Source of the DNA: Neurospora crassa OR74A
Taxonomy: Eukaryota > Ascomycota > Sordariomycetes > Sordariales > Sordariaceae
Direction: 5' to 3'
Assembly: GCF_000182925.2 (NCBI RefSeq)
Contig: NC_026503.1
Location: forward strand, 1,984,001 to 2,048,000
DNA: 64,000 bases
Part shown: positions 24,198-36,427 of the stretch, one piece after another
Layout of the letters: each line of letters starts with the position of its first letter
How positions within the stretch are numbered: position 1 is the stretch's first letter
Translations under genes and position numbers: made by a program
The notes under the pieces: generated by a model
The model's database searches: none
Told to the model about the DNA's origin: nothing
The model's input: only the letters and a program-made list of their open reading frames with translations

Positions 24198-25295
24198 CTG
24201 TGTAGCTCATGGAAGAAGTAAGAGGTTAAATAGCCTTCTCAAAGCTTTCATAAGCAAGACTCGAACGAGCATTTGATAAAGGGAAGCTGGATCCCATGCT
24301 TATCTTGATGTAATGCCCTCCTATTACGACCCAGTTTCAGTGCAGTTAGTTGACCAGTTTCCAAGTGATGACTACGTACCTATATCTGGACACAGACCTC
24401 TCGATGCTGCCCTCCCGCCCGTTCTTTATCCCAACTTTTCAATAACTGGGCCTGTGACCTAGAGGGCATAGCCCATGACCTAGCACCTGCAGGAGGGTAT
24501 ATGTGTCTTTTTCCCCCGTCATCACTTCCGTGGCAAGCTGGTTGGATGGCGTAGCTGGCAGTTACGGTTGTCGCCCGCTCCTTTACGTTCCTCCCTTCCG
24601 CTCCTCCTTCTTTCTCCCGAACCCGCGCGTTCAATCCACAGCTGTACAGCCACTCACTACTTTTTCTCGATTTTTTTTTTTTCTGTTTTTCTTGTTTTTT
24701 TTTCTTCCCTCGACGTAACTGCTCTGCATTTACTTTTCTCTTTACACTCTCTTGTTATTGCTGTCTGTCATGCGTTATCCCCAAATCGAATAAAAGTATG
24801 CGTTCAAGGACAGGGCTTTGGACATCGATGGTCACATGGATGCTGGAAGCAAATTTCGGGGCCACGGTTATTGTTCAACAATTATTAAGTCTTCCAATTA
24901 GTCCTGTTGGCGACAATTGACATGAATTGGCCACGCCTTGACTTCCAGCCATTATGTCGAGTACCCGAATGCAACGATGCACAACGAAGTGTCTCTCTTG
25001 GCCATTTTCCCCTCATCACATTCAACAATCTCATGCCGCATGTGAACAGCAGAAGTTATTATTCAATATGGAATACTATTTCCCAATTCCTACCTATCAG
25101 AGAAAATCTCCATCTTTCGGTCTATCTTGAAACAACCAGGTCGACGAACATGTCATTCCAGTCCCGAACACTCCCGACGCCACACACCCTCACCTCAACA
25201 GACTCGAAACCTCCACTTTCCCCTTCTCCACCGAGTCACGGACACTACAATGTCCGGGCCCCCACCGAGTATTGTATAGCAGGCCCCATCCCTCA

Positions 25296-26087
25296 TTACT
25301 TCTGGTTATTGATCCTCTTCCATACCTCACTCTCCGCCTCCGCCACCTTCGCCCCAGCATCCTGAATCCATTTCTTCGCCGAGTTCCAGACCCCTTCGTC
25401 GTCGTCATCACCACCGTGACCGTGACCGTGACCTCCTTGAGAAGCAGCATATTCGTGCGCTGCACGCTGCGCCTGGTTCATATCCGACGCCATGGCATCT
25501 TGTTGGTACCCGGGAGGGTGAGAGAGGTCTCCTCCTCCGGATCCAGATCCAGCTCCAGGTCTGGGTCCAAGTCCAAGCTCAGTTGGGGAAGCACCAGCAG
25601 GGAGATAGGTCGGAAGGGTTCTCGTGGGAGGGGGTGGGATGGTGGTGGTGGTAGACGTTCCGTGTTGGGAGTAGTGGTAAGAAGCGGTTGGTGGGGGGAT
25701 GGACATTTGGTGCGGTGGACTGGTTATTGGGCCAGGTGGTGCTGGTGCTGCCGGATTTCCTGGGTAGTACTGAGATGACGGTTGCGGGGGGAGATGGGCG
25801 TATTCGACGTCTTGCCCTTGGGTGGTTGCTGTGCCAGTCCCCGCGGTTTGGGCGGGAAGACTCGGGACTGCTCCGGGCTGGGGAGGTGGAGGCGTCCGGT
25901 CGGAGATGAGGTAGGTGGGCGTAGGCTGGTTGAGAGTGGCGGTCCCGGTGGGTTGGGGATCGGGGTTGGCGTTGGGAACCGTTCCTGAGCTTGACTGCCC
26001 CTCTGGAGTTGCGGTCTTGGTGTCCTGCGGATCAGACGCTTTTGCTGCGTTGATGGGGCTGTGGATGTGCAAGTTTATCGGAGGCAT
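25296..26087 (-). CDS. Conserved fungal protein of unknown function (263 residues)
   Basis: A single open exon from ATG to TAA. The N-terminus MPPINLHIHSPINAAKASD resembles the start of a group of uncharacterised ascomycete proteins. The middle (about residues 30-205) is rich in Pro, Thr, Gly and Ser and probably disordered. A histidine/glycine patch (GGHGHGHGGDDDD) follows, and the C-terminal 30 residues look like an amphipathic helix (NSAKKWIQDAGAKVAEAESE). No catalytic motif, signal peptide or membrane segment is visible. The frame stays open 25 codons upstream without an ATG, and an acceptor-like CTTAG precedes the start, so a leader intron is possible. I assign no function. Confidence 0.7.
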   Translation of the reverse strand: MPPINLHIHSPINAAKASDPQDTKTATPEGQSSSGTVPNANPDPQPTGTATLNQPTPTYLISDRTPPPPQPGAVPSLPAQTAGTGTATTQGQDVEYAHLPPQPSSQYYPGNPAAPAPPGPITSPPHQMSIPPPTASYHYSQHGTSTTTTIPPPPTRTLPTYLPAGASPTELGLGPRPGAGSGSGGGDLSHPPGYQQDAMASDMNQAQRAAHEYAASQGGHGHGHGGDDDDEGVWNSAKKWIQDAGAKVAEAESEVWKRINNQK

Positions 26088-27406
26088 ATTTTCAAGTGGC
26101 TTGATGCCTAAGATCGTGAGAATGTAAACAGGATGTGCGGTCAATGAAGCCGAGTGAATCACTGGATGGTGTGAAAGTATGTCAGTTGTAGTGAGATGTT
26201 AGTACATTTGATTCCTCGTGGGCGGGGTTATCCAAAGATATGAATAAACGCCAGATGTGTAACGTGGCCGTTCTAAGGTGTAGGTAAGTTGTCTCAGTTT
26301 GCGCTTTATTATCGTATCGTTGCCTGCTGACTGGTCATTAATTACACTTGCCAAAAGGGACAGATGCGCTTGCGCGAGACACTCGCGATTCGCGAAACGG
26401 TCGTTAAGCTGCTGTGAGCAATGCCGATCAGGAAACGACGTCATTGTCAGCTGGCAGGTCAAGGTCGATTGCCGGCCGCGAATGGTTAACTGCACGGCAA
26501 GGGCGCTGACTGCAGCTGGCCTAAGTTGATTTCCACTAGAGGTAGGTATTGAACGGCGGCCTTTGTTTGTTTGTTCGAGACGAGCCTCAAAGTAAAGAAC
26601 GTGATTCAACATCGGTCTGTATGCGGCCTTGATGCACTGGCTGTTGCACGATCAACATGTGGATGTCAGCCTCAGTTTCTGACTTCTGAAGTCGAGACTT
26701 GTCGTGATCCAGGTAAGCTCGGATATGCAAGCAGATTGTGTGAGCAAAAGGAGCGAAATTCAAGTGAACGCTGCAAGTGTGAATGCAGTCGAAAAAAGTC
26801 CATCGGTGCTGTCGAGGTGAACCTCACTCCGCGGTCGCAGCCCGGAATGGCACGAACAGCTCCATTGGAACCCCCCCTGCTCAGCCTTTCAAAGAAGCTA
26901 AACCTGGACTGCGTTAGCGCGGTACTGGAAACCCCACGACGGACCAGGGACAACGGGGTACCTTGACTGGGGAGTGCATGTCTGGCCAGCCTCGCAGGAC
27001 GAATAACGCTGTGGATGGTTTCCAAAACATTTGTCTATCGTGTAGTGTTGAGTGCACCGGCCGCCAAACTCAATCAACCCCCAATTTATCGGACTGAACC
27101 GTCCGAATCAAGGCGAACCAAGAGAACACAGACGAGGCCCACGTCCGCCATCAGCATTCCCGGCCGGCCGACCGCACCGCCGCAACTCCCACTTTACCTC
27201 AACACCAAAACACGGAATCGGTACATCGACAGCAGCATCATCAATATCACCACCTCCACTTGGCGCGCACTTGCGGAAAACGTCCCGCTACACCGTGACC
27301 GCCACCGCGTTAATAGATCAACAAAGCGCGTGATCTTTCGACTATAGGTCTACCGCGCGTCTAAACCACTCGATTGGCATATCTAGGGAGGCATCAACAT
27401 TTCAGT
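26088..27406. other. Divergent upstream region of the unknown protein and arp8
   Basis: A 1.3 kb region between two genes read outward. Short frames only; nothing with coding character. Expected to hold the promoters of both genes. Confidence 0.55.
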
Positions 27407-29791
27407 ATGGTCGGGAAAGTCAGCGAACGCGTCCTCCTTCGGGAAGGTAGGTGCTCTCGCTCTTCTACCAATGCCTCTTTATGTTCAGTCACTGATAGCC
27501 ACGGTCAGGGTTGGAGCGCACCGACAATGGCATGAAGCAGACAAGTTGGCCCGACGTCGTTCCCATCAACCAAAAGAACTATTACACGTACGGATCCTAC
27601 CCTCACTTCGCGTCCTATTCCTCGCCAACGAAAAAGTCCAGCATGCTGACAATGCCTTCGCAGTGATTACATGAAGCGGGATGACCAGATCCTTTCGCTC
27701 AGACTCCAGAGTGAACTGAACAGAGACCGGCTTGTACAAAGTGCCAAGGACCGCGATCGCGCCCTCAACTACACCAATGGCGAAGTGCCTCTCCCTCTCG
27801 ACGAGCTACAGGGCGATGATGGGCCGACCACCACAGCCTATGCCGACCCGTCCAAGGTCATCGTTATACACCCCGGAAGTCAAAACCTCAGAATCGGGTT
27901 TGCGAGCGACGCGCTTCCGAAAACCATCCCTATGGTCCTCGCGACAAAGTACCCCCAGACCGAGTCGGAGATGTACGAAGCGCTACCGAGGAGGCAGTTC
28001 GAAGCTAGGACAAATGAGCAGCAATACGGCGAAGACTGGTCCAAGAAGTACCAAAAAATGTGCAACGACCTCAAGACCGACATGCGCGCAAACAGGCGCA
28101 AGGTTCTCCCCAACTCAAAAGATCTGGTTCTCAACTTCAACCGCCGAACAGAAGCGGAAGTCATCTCTACCCACAATGACCCCCTTCAAGTAGACTGGAC
28201 CGATGTCAAGACTCTGGAGGACCCGGATTCGAACGCTTCCGTGTTCATTGGACAACAGGCGTTACGCATTCCGGACGATTCCAACCCCAAATTCAAGCTA
28301 TGGTGGCCGATACAGCACGGCTGGATGAATGAAGACGACTATCCCACAAAAGCCCATCTATTCAACGACATCGAAACCCTACTTGATCGCGCCTTACGCT
28401 ATGATTTGGGTCTGAAGCGAAGTACCGAATGGAAGCAGTATAGCTGCGTCTTCGTCATCCCAGATTTGTACGACAAGAAGTATGTGGAGCAAATATTACA
28501 CCTGTGCGTGGAGTGGTTCGAGTTCAGCAAGATTTCCTTCATACAAGAAAGTATGGCGGCTTCATTCGGTGCCGGCTACACACAGGCCTGTGTTGTCGAC
28601 GTCGGCGCACAAAAGACGTCCATCACCTGTGTTGAGGATGGACTGTGCATCGAGGACTCTCGCATCAACCTGAAATTTGGCGGTTACGATGTTACCGAAA
28701 CTTTCATCAAGATGATGCTTTACGACAACTTCCCCTACCAGGAAATCAATCTACGCCGAAGATACGACTTCTTGTTAGCCGAAGAGTTGAAGATCAAGTA
28801 CTGCACGCTATCACAAGCCAACATATCCGTCCAGAACTCCGATTTCCACGTGCGCGCCCCTAACCAGCCCACTCGCAAATACCAGTTCAAATTCTACGAT
28901 GAGGTTATCCTGGCCCCTATGGGATTCTATGACCCTTCCATCTTCGACAACAGCACCAAGCTCAGAGGCAGGAGGAAGCTCATCGAGAGGTCGTATAACG
29001 CCTACGATGTAGAAGTCCCAGATGACCCTACATCAGCTGCCCAGTTCGCCGTCCTATCCCATATCGCTCCCAGCCTTAATGCACACACCCTTGCGGGAGC
29101 GTTGAATGATCTTGCTACGCCTGGCAAGGAGAAGCCGCTGTCATTCAATTTCTTGGCGCGCGGCGACACCGCGGCTGGAACCCCTGGCACATCAAAGGCG
29201 CCATCGCCTGCTCCTGGAGAGGGCACCGGCACTCCCGTTCCACCGCCGTTCGTCTTCGGAGCAGGCGGCGGTAGTCCCGCCCCCAGTGGACGGAATGGCA
29301 CTACCCCAGTCCCCACGAGTGGGGCCGCTGCGGCCCCCAATGGCACTGGCGCCGGCAGCAACACATTAGCTGTCCCCGGCATGCCAGCCGAGGCCATTCA
29401 GCGCACTCCGAAGTCAATGGCCGCAGAGCGTGACGCTGTGCTGCCAGTAGTTCCTCTTGACATCGCCATCATGACCAGCATTCAGAACGCCGCCAAGGGT
29501 GATGAGAAGAAGGTCAGGGAGCTGATGGGAAGCATCATGGTTATTGGTGGTGGTGCCAAGATCCCGCACTTTGCGCCCTATCTTGAGGAGAAGCTCAAGG
29601 CACGTCGTCCGGACCTGTCAGAGCGGATCTTGGTGAGCAGGAGCGCGAGGGAGATGGACGAACAAGTCGTTGTTTGGAAGGGAGCGAGCGTCTTTGCGAA
29701 GCTGTCGACCAACGATTCGTGGATTACGAACTATGAGTACAAAATGCTGGGGTCCAGGGTCATCTACCACAAGGCGCTGTGGCAGTACTGA
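27407..29791 (+). CDS. arp8: Actin-related protein 8, INO80 chromatin remodelling subunit
   Basis: Three exons: 27407-27446, 27509-27587 and 27664-29791, totalling 748 residues. The two tiny first exons give a start (MVGKVSERVLLREGLERTDN) that runs into INQKNYYTDYMKRDDQ, a conserved Arp8 N-terminal sequence, which supports the splicing. The actin fold begins near residue 95 (VIVIHPGSQNLRIGFASDA, phosphate loop 1). It continues with QESMAASFGAG and VVDVGAQKTSITCVEDG (phosphate loop 2), FGGYDVTETF, and a closing IMVIGGGAKIPHF. A Pro/Gly/Ala/Ser-rich insertion of about 80 residues (about 535-618) interrupts the fold, as long insertions do in other Arp8 proteins. Arp8 sits in the nuclear INO80 complex, where with Arp4 and actin it engages linker DNA for nucleosome sliding. 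Confidence is high from length and motifs. Confidence 0.95.
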
Positions 29792-31520
29792 TTGGTCTCT
29801 CTGTCATCATGTGATTCCTTGGGGTTTAGGCAGGGCTGGATAGAACATGTATACGTTTTGCTTTGTTTTGTTTTTCCTGGGTGCAACAGATATGGATGGT
29901 TGTTGTGCGAAACAGCTAGGTACCATGGAATGGAGTTTACGGGCGTCATAGACAGGTGATAAGAAGAGGTGGCACTGTATGGTCAAAAACCTGAAGATGG
30001 CTGTGGATTTTACAAAAATTTGCTCAGTCCCGAGTGTTAGAGACTGCACAGATGTTTTTCGAACCGCGAATCTTGGAGCCATGGTGTTGATCAACGTCTG
30101 TAAAACCTCAGAATGCCGACCGAGTTGTAGGAAGATCATTCCACAGACTCGGCTCAACAGCGGCCTCAAAGAAAGAGGCACAAGACAAGACGTGGCACCC
30201 CACTTGAGGAAAGCTTGATTGTACCTATAACGACAGGGGGTCCTTTTTTCAGGGGCTCCATCCCACCAAAAAAACCAACCGTGGATTGGCTGGCGCATCG
30301 TGAAGCTGGGGGAGGCTTACCGTAGGCAGTGTACCTTCTTGATGTATCTCTAGCGCACTACCTAGTGTACAGCCGTTCGATGGCCGATGCAAAGTGCTTT
30401 TCCACTTTCCCAGCCACCATCAAAAAGCCAGCGAACGAAGAGAACGAATGCTGACAGAGCGGGCCGTCACTATCACGCCGGGTACGTTTCTAGCAAGGAA
30501 TGGGCCCAGACGTCTCGTATCGGTGCCGGTTTCTCGTCATGTTTCTAGCTCGATGGGGAGAGCTTCTTTTTCATGTGCTCTTTTTTGCTCAAGTACTCCT
30601 CTCTTTACTCCGCTACCTACCATACTACCTAGCCGGTACGCTACACCGCAACGGCTGCTGCTTACGTGCTGCTATAGCTCCAAAGAAACCGGCCAAAATA
30701 CACTGCAGTGCAGTACATAAGTGGCATCCATCGAAAATCGGGGGTCGGTATTCGGTAGCGAAAGGAGCGGGAAAGGAACGAAAAGCTTCGAACGTTGCTG
30801 TCGAAGGATTGGGCAGGCTGGGGCTCAGCGCAGGGGTGTGTGTGACCTTGTGGGTTCCTTACCCAAGCAGCAGCCTTTCCATTTGGCTACCTCTCTTTTC
30901 TTGAGTTTTGTTACATTTTTCATCTTTGCTCAGACTTCCAACAGTCTTTTTTTTCCTTTTCGTTTATGCAACTTTTCTTCCTGGGACGGTCGTGATATTA
31001 TGTCGGGAGCCTTTGTCTCAGCCTAGGCATATATATTACATCCACGGTATCTTTCTGACGGAGTTTTCAAAGACATTTTACAAGAATGTATATGATTTAA
31101 AGGTTATAGACGGGAACTGCATCGAACACCGCCACCTCCACCACTACGAAGCTGACGAAGAAAGACTTTACGAACGTACGACCTTATGAGACTGGACGAC
31201 TTAAACTGAGACAAGAAGAGTATATGACACCGGCCGGCACGACTTGCGAGGGCACCGATCACATATACAAAAGACGAAACAGATACACACGCTTTCGGGT
31301 TCGCCCAAGCTAAAGCAGCTTCATTGACACGCAAGGCTTATACCGGCTACGGCACCCATCCAGCTCACACGGCGGCTCGGTACTGAATTCGGGTTTGAGA
31401 AATCTTCATCATCACCAAGCCCCAGCTATTTATCGAGCCTTCTGCTTCTTCTTCTTCTTCTTCGTAACACCAACGGCATTGAAACTCAAGGGGCAAGGAT
31501 ATCATCAAGACCAATCAGCC
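29792..31520. other. Intergenic: arp8 3' flank and CorA-like gene promoter
   Basis: No gene seen. A minus-strand frame at 29807-30298 is open for 163 codons but shows no domain, codon or splice support. Several TACCTAC/CTAGG motifs lie near 30355 and 30620-30640. A TTC-triplet run occurs just upstream of the next gene (31440-31465). Confidence 0.5.
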
Positions 31521-33662
31521 ATGGATCAGTACCTGTTTCAGACGTATCTCGACCAGTGCTCATTTGTGGAGGAGACTACCTCATGGATAGAAATCTTCAA
31601 TTATTCGGTAAGCAAAAAGAGAACGAGAAGTCACGGGGATGGATATATCGTGGTGAGAGTGGGGAAAAGGGGGAGAAAGGACGAGGCAGCGGTTCGGTGT
31701 GGTGTAACGGGATGGGAGAGAAGGCGAGAAGATGAGTGTTTGTCTTGGTGGGGAGTTGATACGGTGAAAGGTATTGAGATCATGTGAGGAGATAAAGGAG
31801 AAGGGTTGCAGGGCTCTTGGGTGGGTGAAGTTGAACGAGCTGTCTCTCTGATGTGTATTCGGCAACTGATCTGTGAGGAGGAAGATTTGTTTCAAGAGTT
31901 GAGTTATAAAACCGAAGGACGGGAACTCGAGAGGGAACATGAGTAAAGTCAACATCTAACGTGGTTGGTCTCATAGGATGAAAGTCTCAACACCATTGAG
32001 GAGCATCGATTCGGGCCTGATGAGCGACGAGTCGAGTTTCATAATTTTTTGCGTCGGCGGGTAAGAAGCAATCCTGAATTTGGAGGGCTTTGATCGCAAT
32101 AAGCTGACATTTCCGCTTTCCAGGGTGTCTTTGCTCCTAGAGAGTTGAAGGAAGGAGTACGACTTTTAAACGGAATTCGTCTGATGTGAGTATCATGGTG
32201 CAGCTGAATTACATGAAACGCAACCGGACTGGCCTAACAAACTGTCCAGAGTACAAAAGGATGCGCAAGATAATGAAACTTTTGCACCTCTTCACGTTTC
32301 CCTAAAGCCCGAGGACTACTCAAGCATGGTCGAGATCATGCGGTTACCTTACCGAGCCATAGAAGGAACCAGCGTTGTCGGCCCCTTTTTCTGGGCAGCT
32401 CTGGACCACGACGACAAAGATCCTCACTTGCGTATGTCAAACCCACCCTGTATCCCTCTCATCCCGAGCCCTCACACACCATCATACCATCATACCACTC
32501 ACGTTCTAACGAGCCGCCCGTTCCTTTGAATACAGAAATCATCTTCCGCAAATCCGACGTCCGGAAAAAGGGCAAAACCCGCGGCTGGGAACTGATGCTC
32601 TCGCACTCCTTCAACACGGGCATCACGTCGGGTTTCGTCAAAGGCACGCCCTCGTCCGACATCAACGTTTCCATCAAGACCCTATTGGCCTGCGCCTCAC
32701 AAGCCATGCACCCCTTTTTGCTCCCCATGATCGTTTTGTCTCACGACATCTCCATCAAGACGGACATGAAGCAGCGCGAAGCGCGCGAGTGGTTGCGCCG
32801 GCTCGAGCACGCCGTCAGCATGCGACAAGAAATCCTCGAGGAAGAGTCCAACTACATCAAAGACACCATGGTCAACTTGGACCAGATCAACCGCGACCTG
32901 GTCGAGTGCCACTCCCAAGTCCTATGGAAACGCCCGCAAGCCTACCAAGAAATCGTCCGCAGTTTTGGCATCGCGCTCGATAGCTTTTGGTCTCTCGCTG
33001 AATCCCGTCCCGAAACCTACGGCAAAGAGGCCTTCAAAGCCCTGCACGAGAGCTTCGTCTCCCGCCTGGATTTCTTCCAAGCCAAACTCAAGGGGATCGA
33101 GAGCTACGCACACATCACGCTCGAGCGTCTGTCCATCCAGCGCGCGGCGCTGTACAACATCATCGCCCAGAAGGAGTCCAAGCTGGGTCTGCAAATGGCC
33201 GTCGACCAGCGCAAGCTGGCGCACGCCGCCAAGCGGGACGCAACCTCTATGAAATCCATTTCCCTCTTGGGCGCGGTATTCTTACCCGCCACACTGCTGG
33301 CGTCCGTCTTTTCCATGACCTTTTTCAACTTTCAGAACCAGGATTCGGGGGATTCGTCGTCGTCGTCGTCGTCGTCGTCCGCTGCGGGTGACACCAATTC
33401 AACAACCTCTTCTTCTGGGGGAAGTGGAGGCGGTGGTGGTTCAGTCTCCCCCACCATCTGGGTGTACTTTGCCATCACCATCCCTGTGACGCTCGTCATC
33501 GTCGTGACCTGGCTCCTGTGGGACAAGAGGCGCGAAGCCGAGTACGCCGAAGTAGATAAAGATATCGAGAAGGGCATCGATGCGATGGAGCAGAAGATCA
33601 TGGCAGAGATGAGGAAGAGGACGATGAGCACGGCTAGGACGTGGAATGTTGCCAAGAGTTGA
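31521..33662 (+). CDS. CorA-like membrane protein (Mg2+ transporter-like fold)
   Basis: Five exons: 31521-31607, 31977-32060, 32124-32185, 32250-32431 and 32536-33662, giving 513 residues; the first intron is unusually long for the window at 369 bases. A soluble N-terminal part ends in long helices (about residues 240-375), as in the funnel and stalk of CorA proteins. Two membrane segments follow, at about 380-404 (SLLGAVFLPATLLASVFSM) and 444-467 (WVYFAITIPVTLVIVVTWLLW). A Ser-rich and Gly-rich low-complexity loop separates them. True CorA magnesium channels carry Gly-Met-Asn after the first membrane segment; here the place is taken by Ser-Met-Thr, as in many fungal CorA-like proteins whose substrate is not established. 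I therefore call the fold, not the ion. Confidence 0.85.
33354..33379 (+). repeat. (TCG)n serine-coding microsatellite in the CorA-like gene
   Basis: A run of TCG triplets encodes a serine tract in the loop between the two membrane segments. It probably varies in length between strains. Confidence 0.85.
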
Positions 33663-34640
33663 TGACAGTAGGAGGAGCGGGAGGCGGCTTGGGCATATCA
33701 AGGCATATCACAACGAGCGACGATGATGTGACGAAAGAGAAATCCATGGATTAACAGCCATTTGCCATTTTTGGATTGAAGAAAGGGGAGGGAGTTGTGG
33801 GATGGACAACATATCAAGGACTGTGAGTACCTTGACGTGATATGAGTTATGATACCTTCGCGCATTGGGGCGGCTACATAAGTTATGACTTGCGTATACA
33901 TACCATGGCTACTTTACTATAGAAAATCAATGGCATCTTCCCGCGAAGCGCTTCTGCGACCTTTGTGAACTTACTGTTATATGTGTGTAAGTCGAGGTGC
34001 AGTGTGTCAGGGACCATCATCGAGGCATCTCACCTCGGGATTCAATAAGGTTATTTCCCCATGGCAGTTGAAGATCACCGCCATTGGAACCGCAAATAAT
34101 CACAGGTGTAAATGTTATTTCTCTCCTTCTTTCATTTTCCCATCAGTAATAAGCCAAACACGGCCAAATACTCCTCACTCTAATGTTATCTGCCACTTGC
34201 CAGTCATTGCATCACTTGGACCATCAAACCCGTTCCAGGGCGCCATCCGTATGATTTGTTTACACAAAAATAGGGGGACACAATAACAACCTGAAAAGGT
34301 AAACGCAAGCAAAACTGGCCACCCCTTTTGCAGCACCCAGTTCCCGTCCAGACTCATCCTGCGTTGACTGTGCATATCCAAGGCAAAGAGCCCATTTCTT
34401 TCGTCTCATAACGCATGCTACATGTATCCACTACTGCTGCTGCTGCTGCTATACTTCTGGCTTCGTATTGGGTTTTGTACAGAAACGGCCACGGTTCGGA
34501 AATCCGCTGGTTTAACAAGCCCATTCATTAGTCTTGCCGATTCTCTGGCCTCTGCGTAGTTGATCGGCCATGTCGCAGTGCAGGTGATGGCGAGTTGATT
34601 ATACACCATTCGAGCCCACAGCCGTCGAGGTTCGAGCTGC
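33663..34640. other. Convergent 3' regions of the CorA-like and PKA genes
   Basis: Both flanking genes end here, so the stretch should be mainly 3' untranslated sequence. A short CTG triplet run lies at 34434-34450. No gene seen. Confidence 0.55.
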
Positions 34641-35819
34641 TTAGAAGTCCGGGAACAAGTGACCGTACCTAATCTGTGTTAGCATCCAGATACGGCATCG
34701 CCGTTTGGTACCAATAACTTACTCATCTGGCCCTCCTTGTCCATACCGCTCAGTCTCCTCAGGATACCTGTCGAACTGGCTCGCGTCTCCTGCTCCGGCC
34801 TTGACTGGCGGAGTATACGGCGCGTCGATATCTTTCCTTGCCAGTCGGTCCCAAGTCACCTCGGCAAACCAAGGGTGTGACTTGACGTCTTGCGGTCCGC
34901 CGTACAGGTTTCCAAGGCGCTTGCTCAGGTCTGCCGTGATCAACCGCTCCAACAAGTCCTGCGCGTCGGGGTTGACCCACTGAGGGTATCTGACCTTGCC
35001 CTTGAGAATGTTTTCGTAGATCTTCATGGGGGAGCTGCCGTCCCAGAAGGGCGTGTAACCGCAAAGCATTTCGTAAATCAAAATACCCAGGGACCACCTG
35101 CGCGGTACTCATGTAAGCAATTGGTGGCCCGTTGGAGAGGCTGCCGAATGAATGTACTTACCAATCTACCGACTTGTTGTAACCCTTGTTGGAAACAACC
35201 TCTGGTGCCAAGTAGTCTGGAGTACCACACAGTGTCCACGTCTTATCTGGAACCCGCTTGGCGAACCCGAAATCCGTAATTTTGAGGTGGCCGTGGCGGT
35301 CAAGAAGCAGGTTCTCGGGCTTCAGATCTCTGTAAATGATATCCCGCGAGTGCAGGTACTCCAGGGCCAAGGTGACTTCTGCAGCGTAGAACTTGGCAAC
35401 GGGGTTAGGAAAGCGCTGTAGAATCCGTGTCAGCCGCACATACTCCATGGGCGAACAAACCCATCTAACTTACTCCGGACTTCCTCAGCAACGAGAAGAG
35501 CTCGCCGCCCTCTACGAAATCCATCACCATGTAAAGATTCTTGGCATCCTGAAATGTTCCCCATAGCGTGATCAGGAAGGGGTGTTTGACCTCCGCTAGC
35601 ATTCTTCTTTCGTCATTGGTGTGCTCGACCTGCTTCATCTTGACCACTTGGGCCTTCTTCAGCACCTTGACGGCATAGAAGCGCGAGTTATGCCGAGACT
35701 GGACCAGGTGGACTCTGCCGAAGCTACCAGTGCCGAGGGTTCTCAATATCTCGAAGTCGGCGAGCGAATACTTGCCCTTGGTGGCCCTGGGCTGACTAGG
35801 CTGAGGCTGCAGTTGCTGT

Positions 35820-35854
<35 letters not shown>

Positions 35855-35855
35855 T

Positions 35856-35887
<32 letters not shown>

Positions 35888-36427
35888 AGCTTGAGACTGC
35901 TGATGGTGATTATGCGGCGGCTGCAGTGTTGCTTGCTGTGGTTGAGGCATGGACGGCTGGGGCGTGTGCGGCGCGGGCAGGCCGCCGTTAGCTGGGGATA
36001 CAGATGGAACGTATCTAGACGACTGTTTGTAGGTGGCAGGTTGGTCGTATTGCGGTTGGTGTATGAGGTTGGAGATGGACGGGAGGTTCTGCTGCTCCGC
36101 TACTCCAGGAGAAGGCGTGTGCTGAGGGGGGTAGGCATGCTGTTGGACCGGGACAGAATTCATGTTGACGGGGTTTTCGTGCGGCAGAAGAGTGGGCATA
36201 TGGGTTGTATCGATGGTGGTAGTGCCGGTCGCGACTGACTGGGAAGTGGCCTGCGACGCACTCGAGTGCGACGAGATCCGGGCGATGCTGCTCTGGATGG
36301 AGTTGCGGTCGAGGCTCGAGGCCGAGGTAGGGGTGACTGGGCTGGTTGGGTGGCTAGTCGAAGAAGGGTCCGTATTGCCCTCCTTCGTCCGTTTCTTTTT
36401 GAGGAAACCGAGGCTAGGCAGAGGCAT
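34641..36427 (-). CDS. pkac-1: cAMP-dependent protein kinase catalytic subunit
   Basis: Four exons: 36427-35474, 35415-35162, 35097-34723 and 34668-34641; the last codes only for the terminal residues. The product is 536 residues. The first 215 or so are low-complexity (Ser/Thr, Pro, then a long glutamine tract), as in other fungal PKA catalytic subunits. The kinase domain follows: GTGSFG (232-237), the ATP-binding lysine at 254 in YAVKVLKK, catalytic Asp348 in YRDLKPEN, the DFG Asp366, and the activation-loop TWTLCGTP with phospho-site threonine about 379. The chain ends in FPDF, giving the C-terminal FxxF hydrophobic motif of AGC kinases. YRD in place of HRD is the PKA form. It acts downstream of cAMP and the regulatory subunit, in growth, conidiation and carbon response in related fungi. 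Splicing of WW across an intron and of the tail restores a complete enzyme. Confidence 0.95.
35811..35887 (-). repeat. CAG/CAA glutamine-coding repeat in PKA N-terminus
   Basis: Mixed CAG and CAA triplets encode about 24 glutamines broken by a single proline. The interruption by CAA should make the tract more stable than a pure CAG run. The tract lies in the disordered N-terminal region just before the kinase domain. Confidence 0.9.

Larger units (their letters stand above)
18842..25295. other. 6.4 kb stretch without a convincing gene, upstream of the Rua1-type regulator
   Basis: Between the regulator's start and the stop of the next gene I found no frame with domain-like sequence. Contents: the regulator's leader with one good intron (18909-18957) and an upstream reading frame ending two bases before the main ATG; GC-rich unique sequence around 20700-21600; and a more AT-rich part from about 23500 to 24350. 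One short frame at 24060-24197 could be an exon of a small protein and is given separately. T-rich runs lie near 24668-24705. Part of this is probably an extended promoter or non-coding transcript. Confidence 0.5.

Noticed and set aside
23500-24350. AT-richer segment as a possible decayed mobile element
   Set aside because: No terminal repeats, no transposase-like or polymerase-like sequence on either strand, and no second copy in the window.
29807-30298. 163-codon minus-strand frame downstream of arp8
   Set aside because: Overlaps the likely arp8 3' untranslated region and shows no recognisable protein character.
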